Below, piece after piece: positions 1 to 7,117 of a stretch of 18,833 nucleotides of DNA. This stretch comes from Candidatus Aenigmatarchaeota archaeon (GTDB lineage: Archaea > Aenigmatarchaeota > Aenigmatarchaeia > JACPZZ01), in assembly GCA_016202795.1 (NCBI GenBank), contig JACQNY010000111.1, forward strand, positions 1-18,833. Direction: 5' to 3'. Position 1 is the first letter of the stretch. The number at the start of each line of letters is the position of its first letter. A program made the position numbers and the translations under genes. The notes below the pieces were generated by a model, which saw only the letters and a list, made by a program, of their open reading frames with translations, ran no database searches and had not been told where the DNA came from.

Positions 1-16
1 TAGGCGGGAAGAAACC

Positions 17-24
17 TTATATAC
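17..24 (+). promoter_or_regulatory. TATA box of the S26e gene
   Basis: An AT-rich TTATATAC element is centred about 32 nt before the S26e start codon. With archaeal TATA-to-start spacing of about 25 nt, transcription would begin roughly 5-8 nt before the ATG. No Shine-Dalgarno sequence is seen, which fits a short-leader mRNA. This is a motif-only call. Confidence 0.5.
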
Positions 25-52
25 ATAGCTTACAAAATTTGTTTGATAAATC

Positions 53-355
53 ATGCCTATATCATCAGCTCCCTACACTAGGAAGTATGCACACACAAAA
101 ACCAGGGGCGCGGAAACAAACGTAACCTGCGGATTCTGCGGTCGGCTGGTTCCTCGTTACAAGACATTTATCAAATACCGCGGCTTCCGCATAACAGACC
201 CTGGAATTCTAAAATCCGTGGATCCTATGTACGTTTCTGTTTACTCTCAAAAGGTCTATGCTTGTCCGAGCTGCGCCCGCCACCGCGGAATTGTCAAACC
301 CGGTAAAAGCGTACGCAAGAAACATCACCACACAATTGCAAGGCCGATGGGCTAA
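53..355 (+). CDS. rps26e: Small ribosomal subunit protein eS26 (S26e)
   Basis: A 100-aa basic protein that matches the S26e family. It has a CxxC at residues 26-29 followed by a 'LVPRYKTFIKY' stretch, then a second CxxC at 71-74 in the context 'VYACPSCARHRGIVK', and a basic His-rich tail. In S26e the four cysteines bind zinc, and the protein sits near the mRNA exit channel of the small subunit. Length is close to the family norm. The ATG lies behind a TATA box and no ribosome-binding site is seen. The downstream neighbour is the unrelated pilus ATPase, 64 nt away, probably a separate transcript. S26e is patchily distributed in archaea (first known from Crenarchaeota and eukaryotes). The family call is strong. 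Confidence 0.9.
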   Translation: MPISSAPYTRKYAHTKTRGAETNVTCGFCGRLVPRYKTFIKYRGFRITDPGILKSVDPMYVSVYSQKVYACPSCARHRGIVKPGKSVRKKHHHTIARPMG

Positions 356-419
356 ATAGCATCTGTTTTAGTTACCAGTAATTCTTAATAGCCCCCAAAC
401 CGAATATTATTCAGGTACC

Positions 420-2132
420 ATGTTTAACTTACGAGGCTCGTTGCGCAGAAAGCTTTTCAAACCTGAACAAAAGGGGCTGGTCTACGACACCGTCTACCCT
501 ATTTTCACCAAGAAGCAAAAGGCGCCTCTTGTTATAACAAGCCTGTCCGAACACGTCCACGAGATCAATATTAGTTACCCTTTGATAGACCCGTTTCTCT
601 ACGCAAACATAGCTTGGGACAAAGAGAAAAGCGAACTCGTCTACAGTGTTGTGGAGCCTTCGCTCACTGACGCGGACAGGAAGATAATAGACGAAATAAC
701 CGAAGACTTGATGGAACTGCTTGAGATCGAGTTATCAGCGATTACCAAAAAAGCCGAGGCTGTGAAATATCTGGAAGAGCACGTGAAAAGGATAATAGCC
801 GAGGCTGGGATAGACGTTCCCAAGCACAAATACGGAAAGATATTCTATTACATCTACCGTAACTTTATAGGTCTTAACGAAATAGAGCCTCTCATGAATG
901 ACCCGCGAATCGAGGACATAGGCTGCGACGGCGTGGGTGTTCCTATCTACATTGTACACAGGGTTTTTGGCTCGATAAAAACAAACATAAAATTTGACAA
1001 TCTGGAAGTTTTAAGAAACCTTGTGATTAAAATCGCTGAACGCTGCGGCCGCTATATAAGCTACGCTGAACCGATACTTGATGGAAGCTTGCCCGACGGA
1101 TCAAGGGCGCATGCCTCCTTATCATCAGACGTGACAACGCACGGCCCGACCCTGTCGATAAGAAAATTCAAGGAAGACCCGTTCTCGCCCGTGGATATAA
1201 TCGGCGTCGGAACTGCTTCCCCGGAATTGTTATCTTACCTATGGACCGCTGTAGAACATGGCTCAAGCATTCTGATCTGCGGCGGCGTTGCGACCGGCAA
1301 AACTTCTCTGTTAAACTGCCTGTCAATGTTCATAAAACCCGAGCAAAAGATAGTTACGATTGAAGACACGCGAGAATTAAGCTTGCCTCACGAAAACTGG
1401 ATACCGAGCGTTTCGCGAACAGGTTTCGGAGTTCCGACAGCAACCGGCGAAAAATACGGCGAGGTCAGCTTGTTTGATTTACTAAAAGGCTCCTTCCGTG
1501 AAAATCCGGATTACGTCATAGTGGGCGAAGTGCGGGGTAAAGAGGCCTACGTAATGTTCCAGGGAATGGCGTCAGGTCACCCGTCAATGACAACAATGCA
1601 TGCAGACTCTGTCGAAGGCGTTATCAGGCGATTAATAACCCCGCCCATAGAACTTCCGGCATCGCTTATAGAATCCCTTGACATGATCATTGTCCTGTCC
1701 CACGCCCGCGAAATCGGAAAGTCCGCAAGGCGTATAAACGAGATCGACGAGGTAGAGTCGATGGACCCGGTCACCGGGAAAGTTCACCATGTAAAAGCTT
1801 ACGCATGGGACCCGATCACTGACACGTTCCAGAAAAAAGAGGACAGCGTGCTGTTAAGGAGGATCGGATCCAAGATGGGCGTTTCCTATGAATCGTTAAT
1901 CGCCGACCTAAAACAAAAGGAAAACGTGATAAGCTGGCTTCTTGAAAAAAAGGTTTCCAAATTCGAAGATGTCGCGAACATGGTCAACCTCTATTATAAG
2001 GACAGGCACGCCCTCATGGATTGGGTGGATAAAAAAATGGAACCCTACTCGACAATCAGCAAAGAGGACATCAAAAATATGAGAACAACCGCGTCGGGCA
2101 TGAGGATTCTGGGCGAAAAAATACCCGCCTGA
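420..2132 (+). CDS. Type II/IV secretion-type ATPase (archaeal pilus/archaellum-like motor)
   Basis: A 570-aa cytoplasmic hexameric ATPase of the GspE/VirB11/ArlI superfamily, which powers assembly of type IV pilin-type filaments. Visible motifs are a Walker A GGVATGKTS at about residues 288-296, an Asp-box 'IVTIEDTREL' at 311-320, a Walker B 'DYVIVGEVRG' at 364-373 and a His-box 'SGHPSMTTMHADS' at 385-397. The N-terminal 200 residues resemble the usual substrate/platform-binding N-domain. It heads a plus-strand cluster with a KaiC-like ATPase and two TadC-type platform proteins, and faces four pilin genes. That context supports a filament role, whether adhesion pilus, archaellum-like or secretion. 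The specific system cannot be named. It starts at ATG and ends in TGA. Confidence 0.93.
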   Translation: MFNLRGSLRRKLFKPEQKGLVYDTVYPIFTKKQKAPLVITSLSEHVHEINISYPLIDPFLYANIAWDKEKSELVYSVVEPSLTDADRKIIDEITEDLMELLEIELSAITKKAEAVKYLEEHVKRIIAEAGIDVPKHKYGKIFYYIYRNFIGLNEIEPLMNDPRIEDIGCDGVGVPIYIVHRVFGSIKTNIKFDNLEVLRNLVIKIAERCGRYISYAEPILDGSLPDGSRAHASLSSDVTTHGPTLSIRKFKEDPFSPVDIIGVGTASPELLSYLWTAVEHGSSILICGGVATGKTSLLNCLSMFIKPEQKIVTIEDTRELSLPHENWIPSVSRTGFGVPTATGEKYGEVSLFDLLKGSFRENPDYVIVGEVRGKEAYVMFQGMASGHPSMTTMHADSVEGVIRRLITPPIELPASLIESLDMIIVLSHAREIGKSARRINEIDEVESMDPVTGKVHHVKAYAWDPITDTFQKKEDSVLLRRIGSKMGVSYESLIADLKQKENVISWLLEKKVSKFEDVANMVNLYYKDRHALMDWVDKKMEPYSTISKEDIKNMRTTASGMRILGEKIPA

Positions 2133-2145
2133 TCAACGAAAAATT

Positions 2146-2155
2146 GATTATATGG
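2146..2155 (+). promoter_or_regulatory. Possible TATA box before the KaiC-like gene
   Basis: A GATTATATGG element lies about 31 nt before the KaiC-like ATG, in the 49-nt gap after the ATPase gene. It could allow separate transcription, but the gene could equally be co-transcribed, since a GTGAT Shine-Dalgarno-like motif sits at 2174-2178. This is a weak call from motif and spacing only. Confidence 0.3.
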
Positions 2156-2181
2156 AATTACAATACTAATTAAGTGATCTG

Positions 2182-2868
2182 ATGGACCGCACAATAACCG
2201 GCATAAACGGCTTCGACGAAATGATAACGGGCGGCCTGCCTAAAAACTCTTTGACGCTTCTTACAGGCACGTGCGGCACTGGCAAAACAACCTTCTGCGC
2301 CCAATTTCTCTACAACGGCGCTACGAGATTCGGCGAGAAAGGCGTTTACATTTCGTTTGAGGAAAGCCCGGAAATAGTAAAGATGGACATGAAACAATTC
2401 GGGATGGACTTTGACGCGCTTGAAGCGGAGAGAAAAGTTATTTTCATAAAATACGACCCTTACCACATAGAGGACATATTCGACATCATAGAATCCAACG
2501 TGCGTTTAACCGGCGCAACGCGGGTTTGCATAGACTCCATATCAGCGCTCGGTCTGTATGTGCGCGACATCCCGGAACTGAGAAGAATGATATTCAACCT
2601 GGGTATGACACTTCGCAAATTAAACTGCACATCGATCATCACCTCTGAAATACCGCCCGGAGCTTCAGGAATCTCGCGCTTCGGTGTCGAGGAATTTATC
2701 AGCGACAGCGTTATAGTTTTGTATTACTTCAAGTCGGAAACAACATTCACACGCGCTATAACCATCTGGAAGATGCGTGCAACCAACCACTCTAAGAAAA
2801 TTCATCCTTACGAAATCAACGAAACAGGCTTTGTTACATATCCGCAGGAAGAGGCTGTGATGAAATAA
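2182..2868 (+). CDS. Single-domain KaiC-like RecA-superfamily ATPase
   Basis: A 228-aa protein with one KaiC/RadA-like domain. It opens 'ITGINGFDEMITGGLPKNS', a typical KaiC entry, followed by Walker A GTCGTGKTT at residues 29-37, the catalytic Glu pair in 'SFEES' at 58-62, Walker B 'VCIDS' at 115-119, and the KaiC-type C-terminal strand 'ITIWKMRATNHSKKIHPYEI' at 193-212. All ATPase residues look intact. KaiC-like single-domain proteins are common in archaea, and ArlH of the archaellum motor belongs to the same superfamily. Its position between a secretion ATPase and two platform proteins suggests an ArlH-like regulatory partner of the motor. That is inference, because it is not recognisably ArlH. 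GTGAT precedes the ATG by 3 nt. Confidence 0.88.
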   Translation: MDRTITGINGFDEMITGGLPKNSLTLLTGTCGTGKTTFCAQFLYNGATRFGEKGVYISFEESPEIVKMDMKQFGMDFDALEAERKVIFIKYDPYHIEDIFDIIESNVRLTGATRVCIDSISALGLYVRDIPELRRMIFNLGMTLRKLNCTSIITSEIPPGASGISRFGVEEFISDSVIVLYYFKSETTFTRAITIWKMRATNHSKKIHPYEINETGFVTYPQEEAVMK

Positions 2869-2958
2869 CAACTCTTACGCAAGTTTTACAAGGAAACGCG
2901 TAAAAAGGGGAAATAACAATTTTAAGCAGCCGCGGATACTATAGTTATATAGATTCTG

Positions 2959-3834
2959 ATGCCCACCAAGCTGATTTCAATTGCAACAAACACCTTCGGC
3001 TGGATACCGGAAAAATTCGAAAAGGAATTGCAGCCTGTTAAAACAGGATTGGAAAAATCCGGGATGAGATACCTGCTCAAGACCTGGGTTTCCATATCCG
3101 CGGCTGTCGGTTTAGGAGCTGCGATATTTTCTCTGTTGCTGATGGGTTTTCTTTCGATCATCCTTAAAATGGAATTCGCAAACATCATGCTGTTCGCAAT
3201 ACTTCTTCCGCCGCTTTTCGGCGCGTCGGCTTTCCTTGGCATGACGTTTTATCCTTACCAGAAAGCGCTGTCAAGGAAAAGGTCAATTGACACAAACCTC
3301 CCGTTTGCGTTGAACCACATGGCCGCAATCGCGGCATCGGGCGTTCCCACATATGTAATGTTTAGCCTGCTGACCGCATTCAAGGAGTACGGCGAGATCT
3401 CAGCCGAGGCGAAAAAAATCATCCGTAACGTCGACACGTTCGGGCTGAGTATAACCAGTTCTATCCAGCAAGTGTCTGAAAGAACGCCGTCGAAAAATTT
3501 CAAGCAGCTCCTCGAAGGGATAAAATCCAGCATTGAGACCGGGGGCGATTTGAAAAAATTTCTCAGCGACCAGGCCAAAAGCTCCCTTTTCGACTACAGG
3601 ATAAAAAGGGAAAAATATATGGAGCTGCTCGCTACGTACGCGGACTTTTACACTGCAATGTTGATCGCGGCCCCGCTGTTCCTTGTTGCGATATTGACTG
3701 TCATGAACATGATAGGTGGCGCAGTTGCAGGCGCGTCAATAGAAAGCGTCATGGTTCTGGGTATTTTCGTGGCTCTTCCGCTAATGAATATAATATTTTT
3801 GGCGTTCGTCCACATCACGCAGCCTGAGGTCTAA
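2959..3834 (+). CDS. TadC/GspF-type platform membrane protein 1 (type II secretion F domain)
   Basis: A 291-aa protein with the layout of the T2SSF family. Two hydrophobic segments (about residues 40-70 and 73-98) are followed by a helical cytoplasmic domain with the family-like 'LPFALNHMAAIAASGVP' stretch (about 114-130) and 'SIETGGDLKKFLSDQA'. Two more membrane segments (about 226-255 and 264-285) close the protein. It would anchor the ATPase to the membrane and transmit its motion to filament assembly. An in-frame stop only three codons upstream makes this ATG the earliest plausible start. No Shine-Dalgarno is seen. The 90-nt gap before it contains AT-rich stretches (2917-2926, 2941-2951) that could hold a promoter, but spacing is poor. 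The next gene starts 2 nt after its stop and is a paralogue. Confidence 0.87.
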   Translation: MPTKLISIATNTFGWIPEKFEKELQPVKTGLEKSGMRYLLKTWVSISAAVGLGAAIFSLLLMGFLSIILKMEFANIMLFAILLPPLFGASAFLGMTFYPYQKALSRKRSIDTNLPFALNHMAAIAASGVPTYVMFSLLTAFKEYGEISAEAKKIIRNVDTFGLSITSSIQQVSERTPSKNFKQLLEGIKSSIETGGDLKKFLSDQAKSSLFDYRIKREKYMELLATYADFYTAMLIAAPLFLVAILTVMNMIGGAVAGASIESVMVLGIFVALPLMNIIFLAFVHITQPEV

Positions 3835-3836
3835 AT

Positions 3837-4706
3837 ATGCCGCTAAAGAAAAAAGGTCTAATAAACTGGGTATTGCGAAACAAGAAAAAAACCGCGATAA
3901 TCGGCGGCTCGCTGATAGCCGCGCTTATAGTTACCGCGATAAACTTCCTTTACTTCACGCACAACGCGACAATTTTCCAGGTTCTCGGCTCGCTTGCTGT
4001 CTTTTTGTCGTTGGGCCCCCCGTTGGCAACCAGCTATTCAGAATATTCGAGGGCAAGGGAAATAGAAAACATTTTTCCGTTGTACATAACCGATGTGGTC
4101 GACGGCGTGCGCGCGGGCATGACACTGCCGATCGCGATGAAGGCTGCCGCGAAACACGATTACGGTAAACTTAACAAGTCGGTCAGGCAGATGTCCGCGC
4201 AGATGGATTGGGGCGTGCCTTTCGATGATGTTTTGCGCGCGTTCTCCGAGTCTGCTGGCACGCCTCTGATAAAGCGTACCGTGGCAACAATAATCGAAAC
4301 CCACAGGTCTGGCGGCAATATCGTTGAGGTTTTGCAGGCCATATCGGGCGCGATATTGGAGGTGAATAAAATAAAATCCGAACGCGCCTCACACATTTAC
4401 GGACAAATGATCACAGGCTACACAATATTTTTCGTGTTTCTGGCCGTACTTATCGGCCTTCAGAAATTTTTGTTGCCGTCGCTATCCGGTCTGGGCGGCA
4501 GTCTGGAAGGCGGCCTTTCAAGCAATACTAATGCAGCCTTGTATGATTTGATGTTCGCTTCGATGATAATAATCCAGGGAACATTCTCAGGCCTGGCAAT
4601 AGGCAAAATGGCTGAAGGGTCTTTGTTCGGCGGGCTTAAACACTCCGTTGCTTTAGTGTCGATAGGCTACGGCGCATGGGTCGCGGCCGGCGCGTTTGTA
4701 GTTTAA
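3837..4706 (+). CDS. TadC/GspF-type platform membrane protein 2 (type II secretion F domain)
   Basis: A 289-aa paralogue of the preceding platform protein. An N-terminal membrane pair (about residues 18-65) leads to a T2SSF-like cytoplasmic domain ('FPLYITDVVDGVRAGMTLP' near 80-98, and 'IIETHRSGGNIVEVLQAISG'). A hydrophobic segment near 193-215 and further hydrophobic stretches to the C-terminus follow. The start lies 2 nt after the previous stop and has a GAGGT Shine-Dalgarno 6 nt upstream, so the two are translationally linked and probably form a heterodimeric platform. Archaellar ArlJ is roughly twice this length, so the pair may be functionally equivalent to a split or unfused ArlJ. That is inference. 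It converges on the pilin genes with a 42-nt gap. Confidence 0.87.
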   Translation: MPLKKKGLINWVLRNKKKTAIIGGSLIAALIVTAINFLYFTHNATIFQVLGSLAVFLSLGPPLATSYSEYSRAREIENIFPLYITDVVDGVRAGMTLPIAMKAAAKHDYGKLNKSVRQMSAQMDWGVPFDDVLRAFSESAGTPLIKRTVATIIETHRSGGNIVEVLQAISGAILEVNKIKSERASHIYGQMITGYTIFFVFLAVLIGLQKFLLPSLSGLGGSLEGGLSSNTNAALYDLMFASMIIIQGTFSGLAIGKMAEGSLFGGLKHSVALVSIGYGAWVAAGAFVV

Positions 4707-4729
4707 TATCCTATCGTCGGGGGAATAGC

Positions 4730-4745
4730 AAGAATAAAATTAAAA
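4730..4745 (-). terminator. Possible T-rich terminator of the pilin genes
   Basis: Read on the minus strand just after the last pilin stop, the sequence has T-runs (TTTTAATTTTATTCTT). Archaeal transcription usually ends at T-rich tracts without a required hairpin. The call is weak and based only on composition and position. Confidence 0.3.
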
Positions 4746-4748
4746 CGG

Positions 4749-5210
4749 TTACAAAAATTTTATATCTCTTGACTCTATGGTCGCGGTCGAAGCCGCATTG
4801 GAACCGCTGCAGTTATGCGGTATCCGAACTCTCGTTATCGCATTGCTGTCAACGCTTGTGTTGCTAACCGACACTGGCACGCCCGGCGCTAAACTAAGGT
4901 TGGCAGGCGCAATGATATACTCTGCGCTGCTGCCGTTGTTGAAAAGCACTATCATCTTGAAATCTCCTAATGGCACGTTACCTTGGTTAATGACCTCGGT
5001 TGAGAACCTCTTTACTGTGGAATTGTAGACTGGTGTTTCAAACGCTAACCATGCAGACGAACAGCCAACCTGTTTCGAACCTTTTTCATTAAGCGTTTGC
5101 GTTTGTGTGCGCGAATAATCGAGAACCCAGTTGCTCAATATAATTGCTACCGCCATTGTGAACGCGACCAGAAGAACCGTGGCTATCAATGGCGAAATGC
5201 CTTTTCTCAT
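4749..5210 (-). CDS. Archaeal type IV pilin-like protein (pilin A)
   Basis: A 153-aa secreted filament subunit candidate. The start is placed at the ATG giving 'MRKGISPLIATVLL', because this is the compact archaeal class III signal: a short basic MRKG leader followed by one long hydrophobic helix to about residue 27. Extending the frame upstream adds 39 residues of unlikely sequence that overlap the previous pilin gene. Cleavage by a prepilin peptidase after KG is expected from family knowledge. The mature part has a Cys soon after the helix ('VGCSS') and one near the C-terminus ('HNCSG'), plus five N-x-S/T sequons. It is the last and most divergent of the four pilins. An AT-rich CTATTTATTGG stretch about 25 nt upstream could be its own promoter. 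Confidence 0.85.
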   Translation of the reverse strand: MRKGISPLIATVLLVAFTMAVAIILSNWVLDYSRTQTQTLNEKGSKQVGCSSAWLAFETPVYNSTVKRFSTEVINQGNVPLGDFKMIVLFNNGSSAEYIIAPANLSLAPGVPVSVSNTSVDSNAITRVRIPHNCSGSNAASTATIESRDIKFL

Positions 5211-5254
5211 ATTATTAATTGGTTTATCGGTCCAATAAATAGTTTGTTTTTTTT

Positions 5255-5752
5255 CTAAAGGCTTGTCACAGTCCCGACAACAGTATACCTGCTCTGGCAC
5301 AGGGCTGTGACGCGAACTTCGCGCCAAGTTACGCCGGAAGGGACAATCCCGCTCAATATATAATTGTTAAGTTTGACAGAAGAACCGACTGCTAAATTCC
5401 TGACCGTTGCGTCTATGTTTGGCACTGTATTATTCGTATAGGTAACGCCGTTTGCGTCTCTGACAGTAACGCCTGTAATGTTTAACGTCTCCGTACCGCT
5501 GGAATATGTTATTGTCACATTAAACCTGCTGCCGTCGTTAGTGCTGTTGCCCAGAACCGAAACGTCGTCCCTGTCAATGGAAAGCGTTGAATACGCGCAT
5601 AAAGTCTGCTGATCCCCGCGCTGCCCTATTGTTTCGGTCTGCTGCTGCGTAAAACCTGTTATCCACGTAACTATGACCGCTGCAACAGCCATGGTAAATC
5701 CTACCAGTAAAACAGAAGCGATCAACGGGTTGAGGCCTTTCGCATTTCTCAT
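5255..5752 (-). CDS. Archaeal type IV pilin-like protein (pilin B), tandem paralogue
   Basis: A 165-aa pilin-like protein with leader 'MRNAKGLNPLIASVLLVGF' and a single N-terminal hydrophobic helix ending in 'TWITGFTQQQT'. Asn replaces the usual Ser after GL (GLNPL rather than GLSPL). It is closely related to the gene just upstream: both share 'TWITGFTQQQT', an 'RDDVS' stretch, 'GTETLNITG', 'RDANGVTYTN' and a C-terminal 'LCQS' segment. Two cysteines ('LCAYS' near the helix end, 'ALCQS' near the C-terminus) match the pair in its siblings. Several N-x-S/T sequons suggest glycosylation. It starts 14 nt after the upstream pilin stop with no separate promoter apparent, so the two are probably co-transcribed. 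It ends in TAG. Confidence 0.86.
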   Translation of the reverse strand: MRNAKGLNPLIASVLLVGFTMAVAAVIVTWITGFTQQQTETIGQRGDQQTLCAYSTLSIDRDDVSVLGNSTNDGSRFNVTITYSSGTETLNITGVTVRDANGVTYTNNTVPNIDATVRNLAVGSSVKLNNYILSGIVPSGVTWREVRVTALCQSRYTVVGTVTSL

Positions 5753-5766
5753 TTTATATCATGAAC

Positions 5767-6243
5767 CTAGAACTTGACCGTGCCGGTAACAACGTACTGG
5801 CTCTGGCACAAACCAGTTACTTTAAACTCTGCAAGCGCGACCCCACCTGGTATAACAGCGTTATTTGTAAGGTTATAATTGATAAACTTGCGCGACTCGC
5901 CGACAGCCCAGTTCAATCCTGTCGCGCTCGACCCGAGCGGGGTAATATTCGTGTATGTGACGCCGTTTGCATCCCTTAATGTGAAGCCAGTGATATTCAA
6001 AGTTTCGGTCCCGCCGGAATATGTTACTGTAACATTGAAGTTTGTACCAGTCGCGCTGACATCGTCCCTGTCAACTGACAGAACAGAGTAACCGCACAAA
6101 ACCTGGCGCTCGCCGCGCGTGCCTATGTTGGATGTCTGCTGCTGCGTAAAACCTGTTATCCACGTAACTATTATCGCAGCTACTGCCATTGTAAACGCTA
6201 CTAAAAGAACAGACGCGATAAGCGGGGACAAGCCTTTTCTCAT
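5767..6243 (-). CDS. Archaeal type IV pilin-like protein (pilin C), tandem paralogue
   Basis: A 158-aa pilin-like protein with a textbook leader and helix, 'MRKGLSPLIASVLLVAF' followed by 'TMAVAAIIVTWITGF'. The mature domain carries 'NVTVTYSGGTETLNITG' and 'LRDANGVTYTN', shared with the downstream pilin, and two cysteines ('VLCGYS', 'GLCQS') probably forming a disulphide. Multiple N-x-T sequons occur. Its start is well supported: an AAAGGAG Shine-Dalgarno ends 6 nt before the ATG, and TATA-like TTTAAATA lies further upstream. This is probably the main subunit of the pair, on the strength of its initiation signals (inference). It ends in TAG, with an in-frame TGA six codons later. Confidence 0.88.
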   Translation of the reverse strand: MRKGLSPLIASVLLVAFTMAVAAIIVTWITGFTQQQTSNIGTRGERQVLCGYSVLSVDRDDVSATGTNFNVTVTYSGGTETLNITGFTLRDANGVTYTNITPLGSSATGLNWAVGESRKFINYNLTNNAVIPGGVALAEFKVTGLCQSQYVVTGTVKF

Positions 6244-6249
6244 TTTTTT

Positions 6250-6284
6250 CTCCTTTGATATTATTATGCCGGAATCCTATTTAA
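6250..6284 (-). promoter_or_regulatory. Promoter and Shine-Dalgarno of the pilin C/B pair
   Basis: On the minus strand this interval reads TTTAAATA (6277-6284) followed by AAAGGAG (6250-6256). The GGAG ends 6 nt before the pilin C ATG. The TATA-like box is about 37 nt before the start, giving a short leader that carries the ribosome site. It lies in the 48-nt gap between pilin C and pilin D. Confidence 0.5.
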
Positions 6285-6291
6285 ACATTGT

Positions 6292-6753
6292 TTAAACAGT
6301 TTTATCGACAAATGAATACTCGGGACAGTTCGAAACCACGCGGAATCTGGTTATATTCGAAACTCCGTTGACTATGAACGATCTTGGCTCGCCGGCCGGC
6401 AGCGTGGTGTTTTGTTTGCCTATAACGCTGTTATCCGTATCTAGGGAAATGCGGCCTATGCCGCTGCCGTTGTAAAGGAATAACGTGAAATTCTGCAGTC
6501 CGATCCTTCCGTCGTTGTTTATTATCAGTATAAGCTGGTTGGAATTCTTGTCGTATGTGTAAGTGTCAAGGCTCATTCTGGCGTAAACGCAATTGGCTTC
6601 ATTGCCTTTCGTAGTCAGCGTCGAGGTTTGCTGGGTCATGTATTGGGTAGCCCATGTAGCGAGGATGGCTGCGATTGCCATTGTAAATGATATCAACAGC
6701 ACAGAAGCGACAAGCGGTGAAACGCCTTTTCGGATATCCGCCTTATGAGCCAT
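6292..6753 (-). CDS. Archaeal type IV pilin-like protein (pilin D)
   Basis: A 153-aa pilin-like protein with a slightly longer leader, 'MAHKADIRKGVSPLVASVLL', and hydrophobic helix to about residue 32 ('AAILATWATQY'). The N-terminal signature (KGVSPLVASVLL) places it with the other three, but its mature domain is divergent. It keeps the two-cysteine plan ('EANCVYA' and 'VSNCPEYS') and has several N-x-S/T sequons. A TATA-like element lies 27 nt before the ATG and no Shine-Dalgarno is seen, which suggests a leaderless transcript separate from rpoF. It may be a minor or tip subunit (inference). Confidence 0.85.
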   Translation of the reverse strand: MAHKADIRKGVSPLVASVLLISFTMAIAAILATWATQYMTQQTSTLTTKGNEANCVYARMSLDTYTYDKNSNQLILIINNDGRIGLQNFTLFLYNGSGIGRISLDTDNSVIGKQNTTLPAGEPRSFIVNGVSNITRFRVVSNCPEYSFVDKTV

Positions 6754-6776
6754 AATATAGTTTTTGCGTTTGTTTC

Positions 6777-6784
6777 TTAAATAT
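6777..6784 (-). promoter_or_regulatory. TATA box of pilin D
   Basis: ATATTTAA on the minus strand is centred about 27 nt before the pilin D ATG, the spacing expected for a leaderless archaeal transcript. It lies in the 43-nt gap after rpoF and marks the probable start of the pilin transcription unit. Confidence 0.5.
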
Positions 6785-6796
6785 GATTTTTCCTGA

Positions 6797-7117
6797 TTAA
6801 ACGTGCTTCTTGGTTATTTCTATGATCTTTGCGATGTCCCCGTCAGACAAATCAATAACATCCTTCTGGAACAGTATTTTGACCTCTTCGACCGTTTTTG
6901 GCAGGTTGTTTATTATTTTTACAATAAGGTCTTCCCTCAACTTCTCTACAAGTCGCAATTCGCTGGCTATCTTCTCATCGTCTTCCAGTTTCGAGAATTT
7001 TCTAAGGTGTTCTAAGCTCGATTTCTGCTCGTAACTTAGCTCGCCTTCCTTCTCCCTTTCCTCAAGCATCTTCTTTGCCCTCGGATAGGAAACGAATTTT
7101 TCCTCAACAATCTTCAT
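6797..7117 (-). CDS. rpoF: DNA-directed RNA polymerase subunit F (Rpo4)
   Basis: A 106-aa homologue of Rpb4. It forms the polymerase stalk with Rpo7/RpoE and helps open-complex formation and RNA binding. The family pattern is visible: an N-terminal 'VSYPRAKKMLEER' strand/helix, a central 'LEHLRKFSKLEDDEKIASELR' helix and a C-terminal HRDC-like region with 'IINNLPKTVEEVKILF'. Length is normal. Its ATG overlaps the stop of rpl21e (ATGA) and an AGGAGG Shine-Dalgarno lies 8 nt upstream within that gene, so the two are co-translated. The order pus10-rpl21e-rpoF is a recurrent archaeal arrangement. Confidence 0.9.
   Translation of the reverse strand: MKIVEEKFVSYPRAKKMLEEREKEGELSYEQKSSLEHLRKFSKLEDDEKIASELRLVEKLREDLIVKIINNLPKTVEEVKILFQKDVIDLSDGDIAKIIEITKKHV

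Noticed and set aside
2869..2958. A short structured RNA in the gap before TadC1
   Set aside because: A weak TTACGC/GCGTAA inverted repeat is present, but there is no extended pairing or conserved RNA motif. AT-rich stretches are better read as possible promoter sequence.
4777..5028. An 83-aa hydrophobic plus-strand frame opposite pilin A
   Set aside because: It is antisense to the pilin coding region, with no promoter or ribosome site of its own. The hydrophobicity is a strand-complement effect.
5211..5327. A 39-residue N-terminal extension of pilin A giving a 192-aa protein with a cysteine-rich leader
   Set aside because: It overlaps the 3' end of pilin B in another frame, and the class III signal MRKGISPLIATVLL needs a very short leader, so the ATG at 5210 is the real start.
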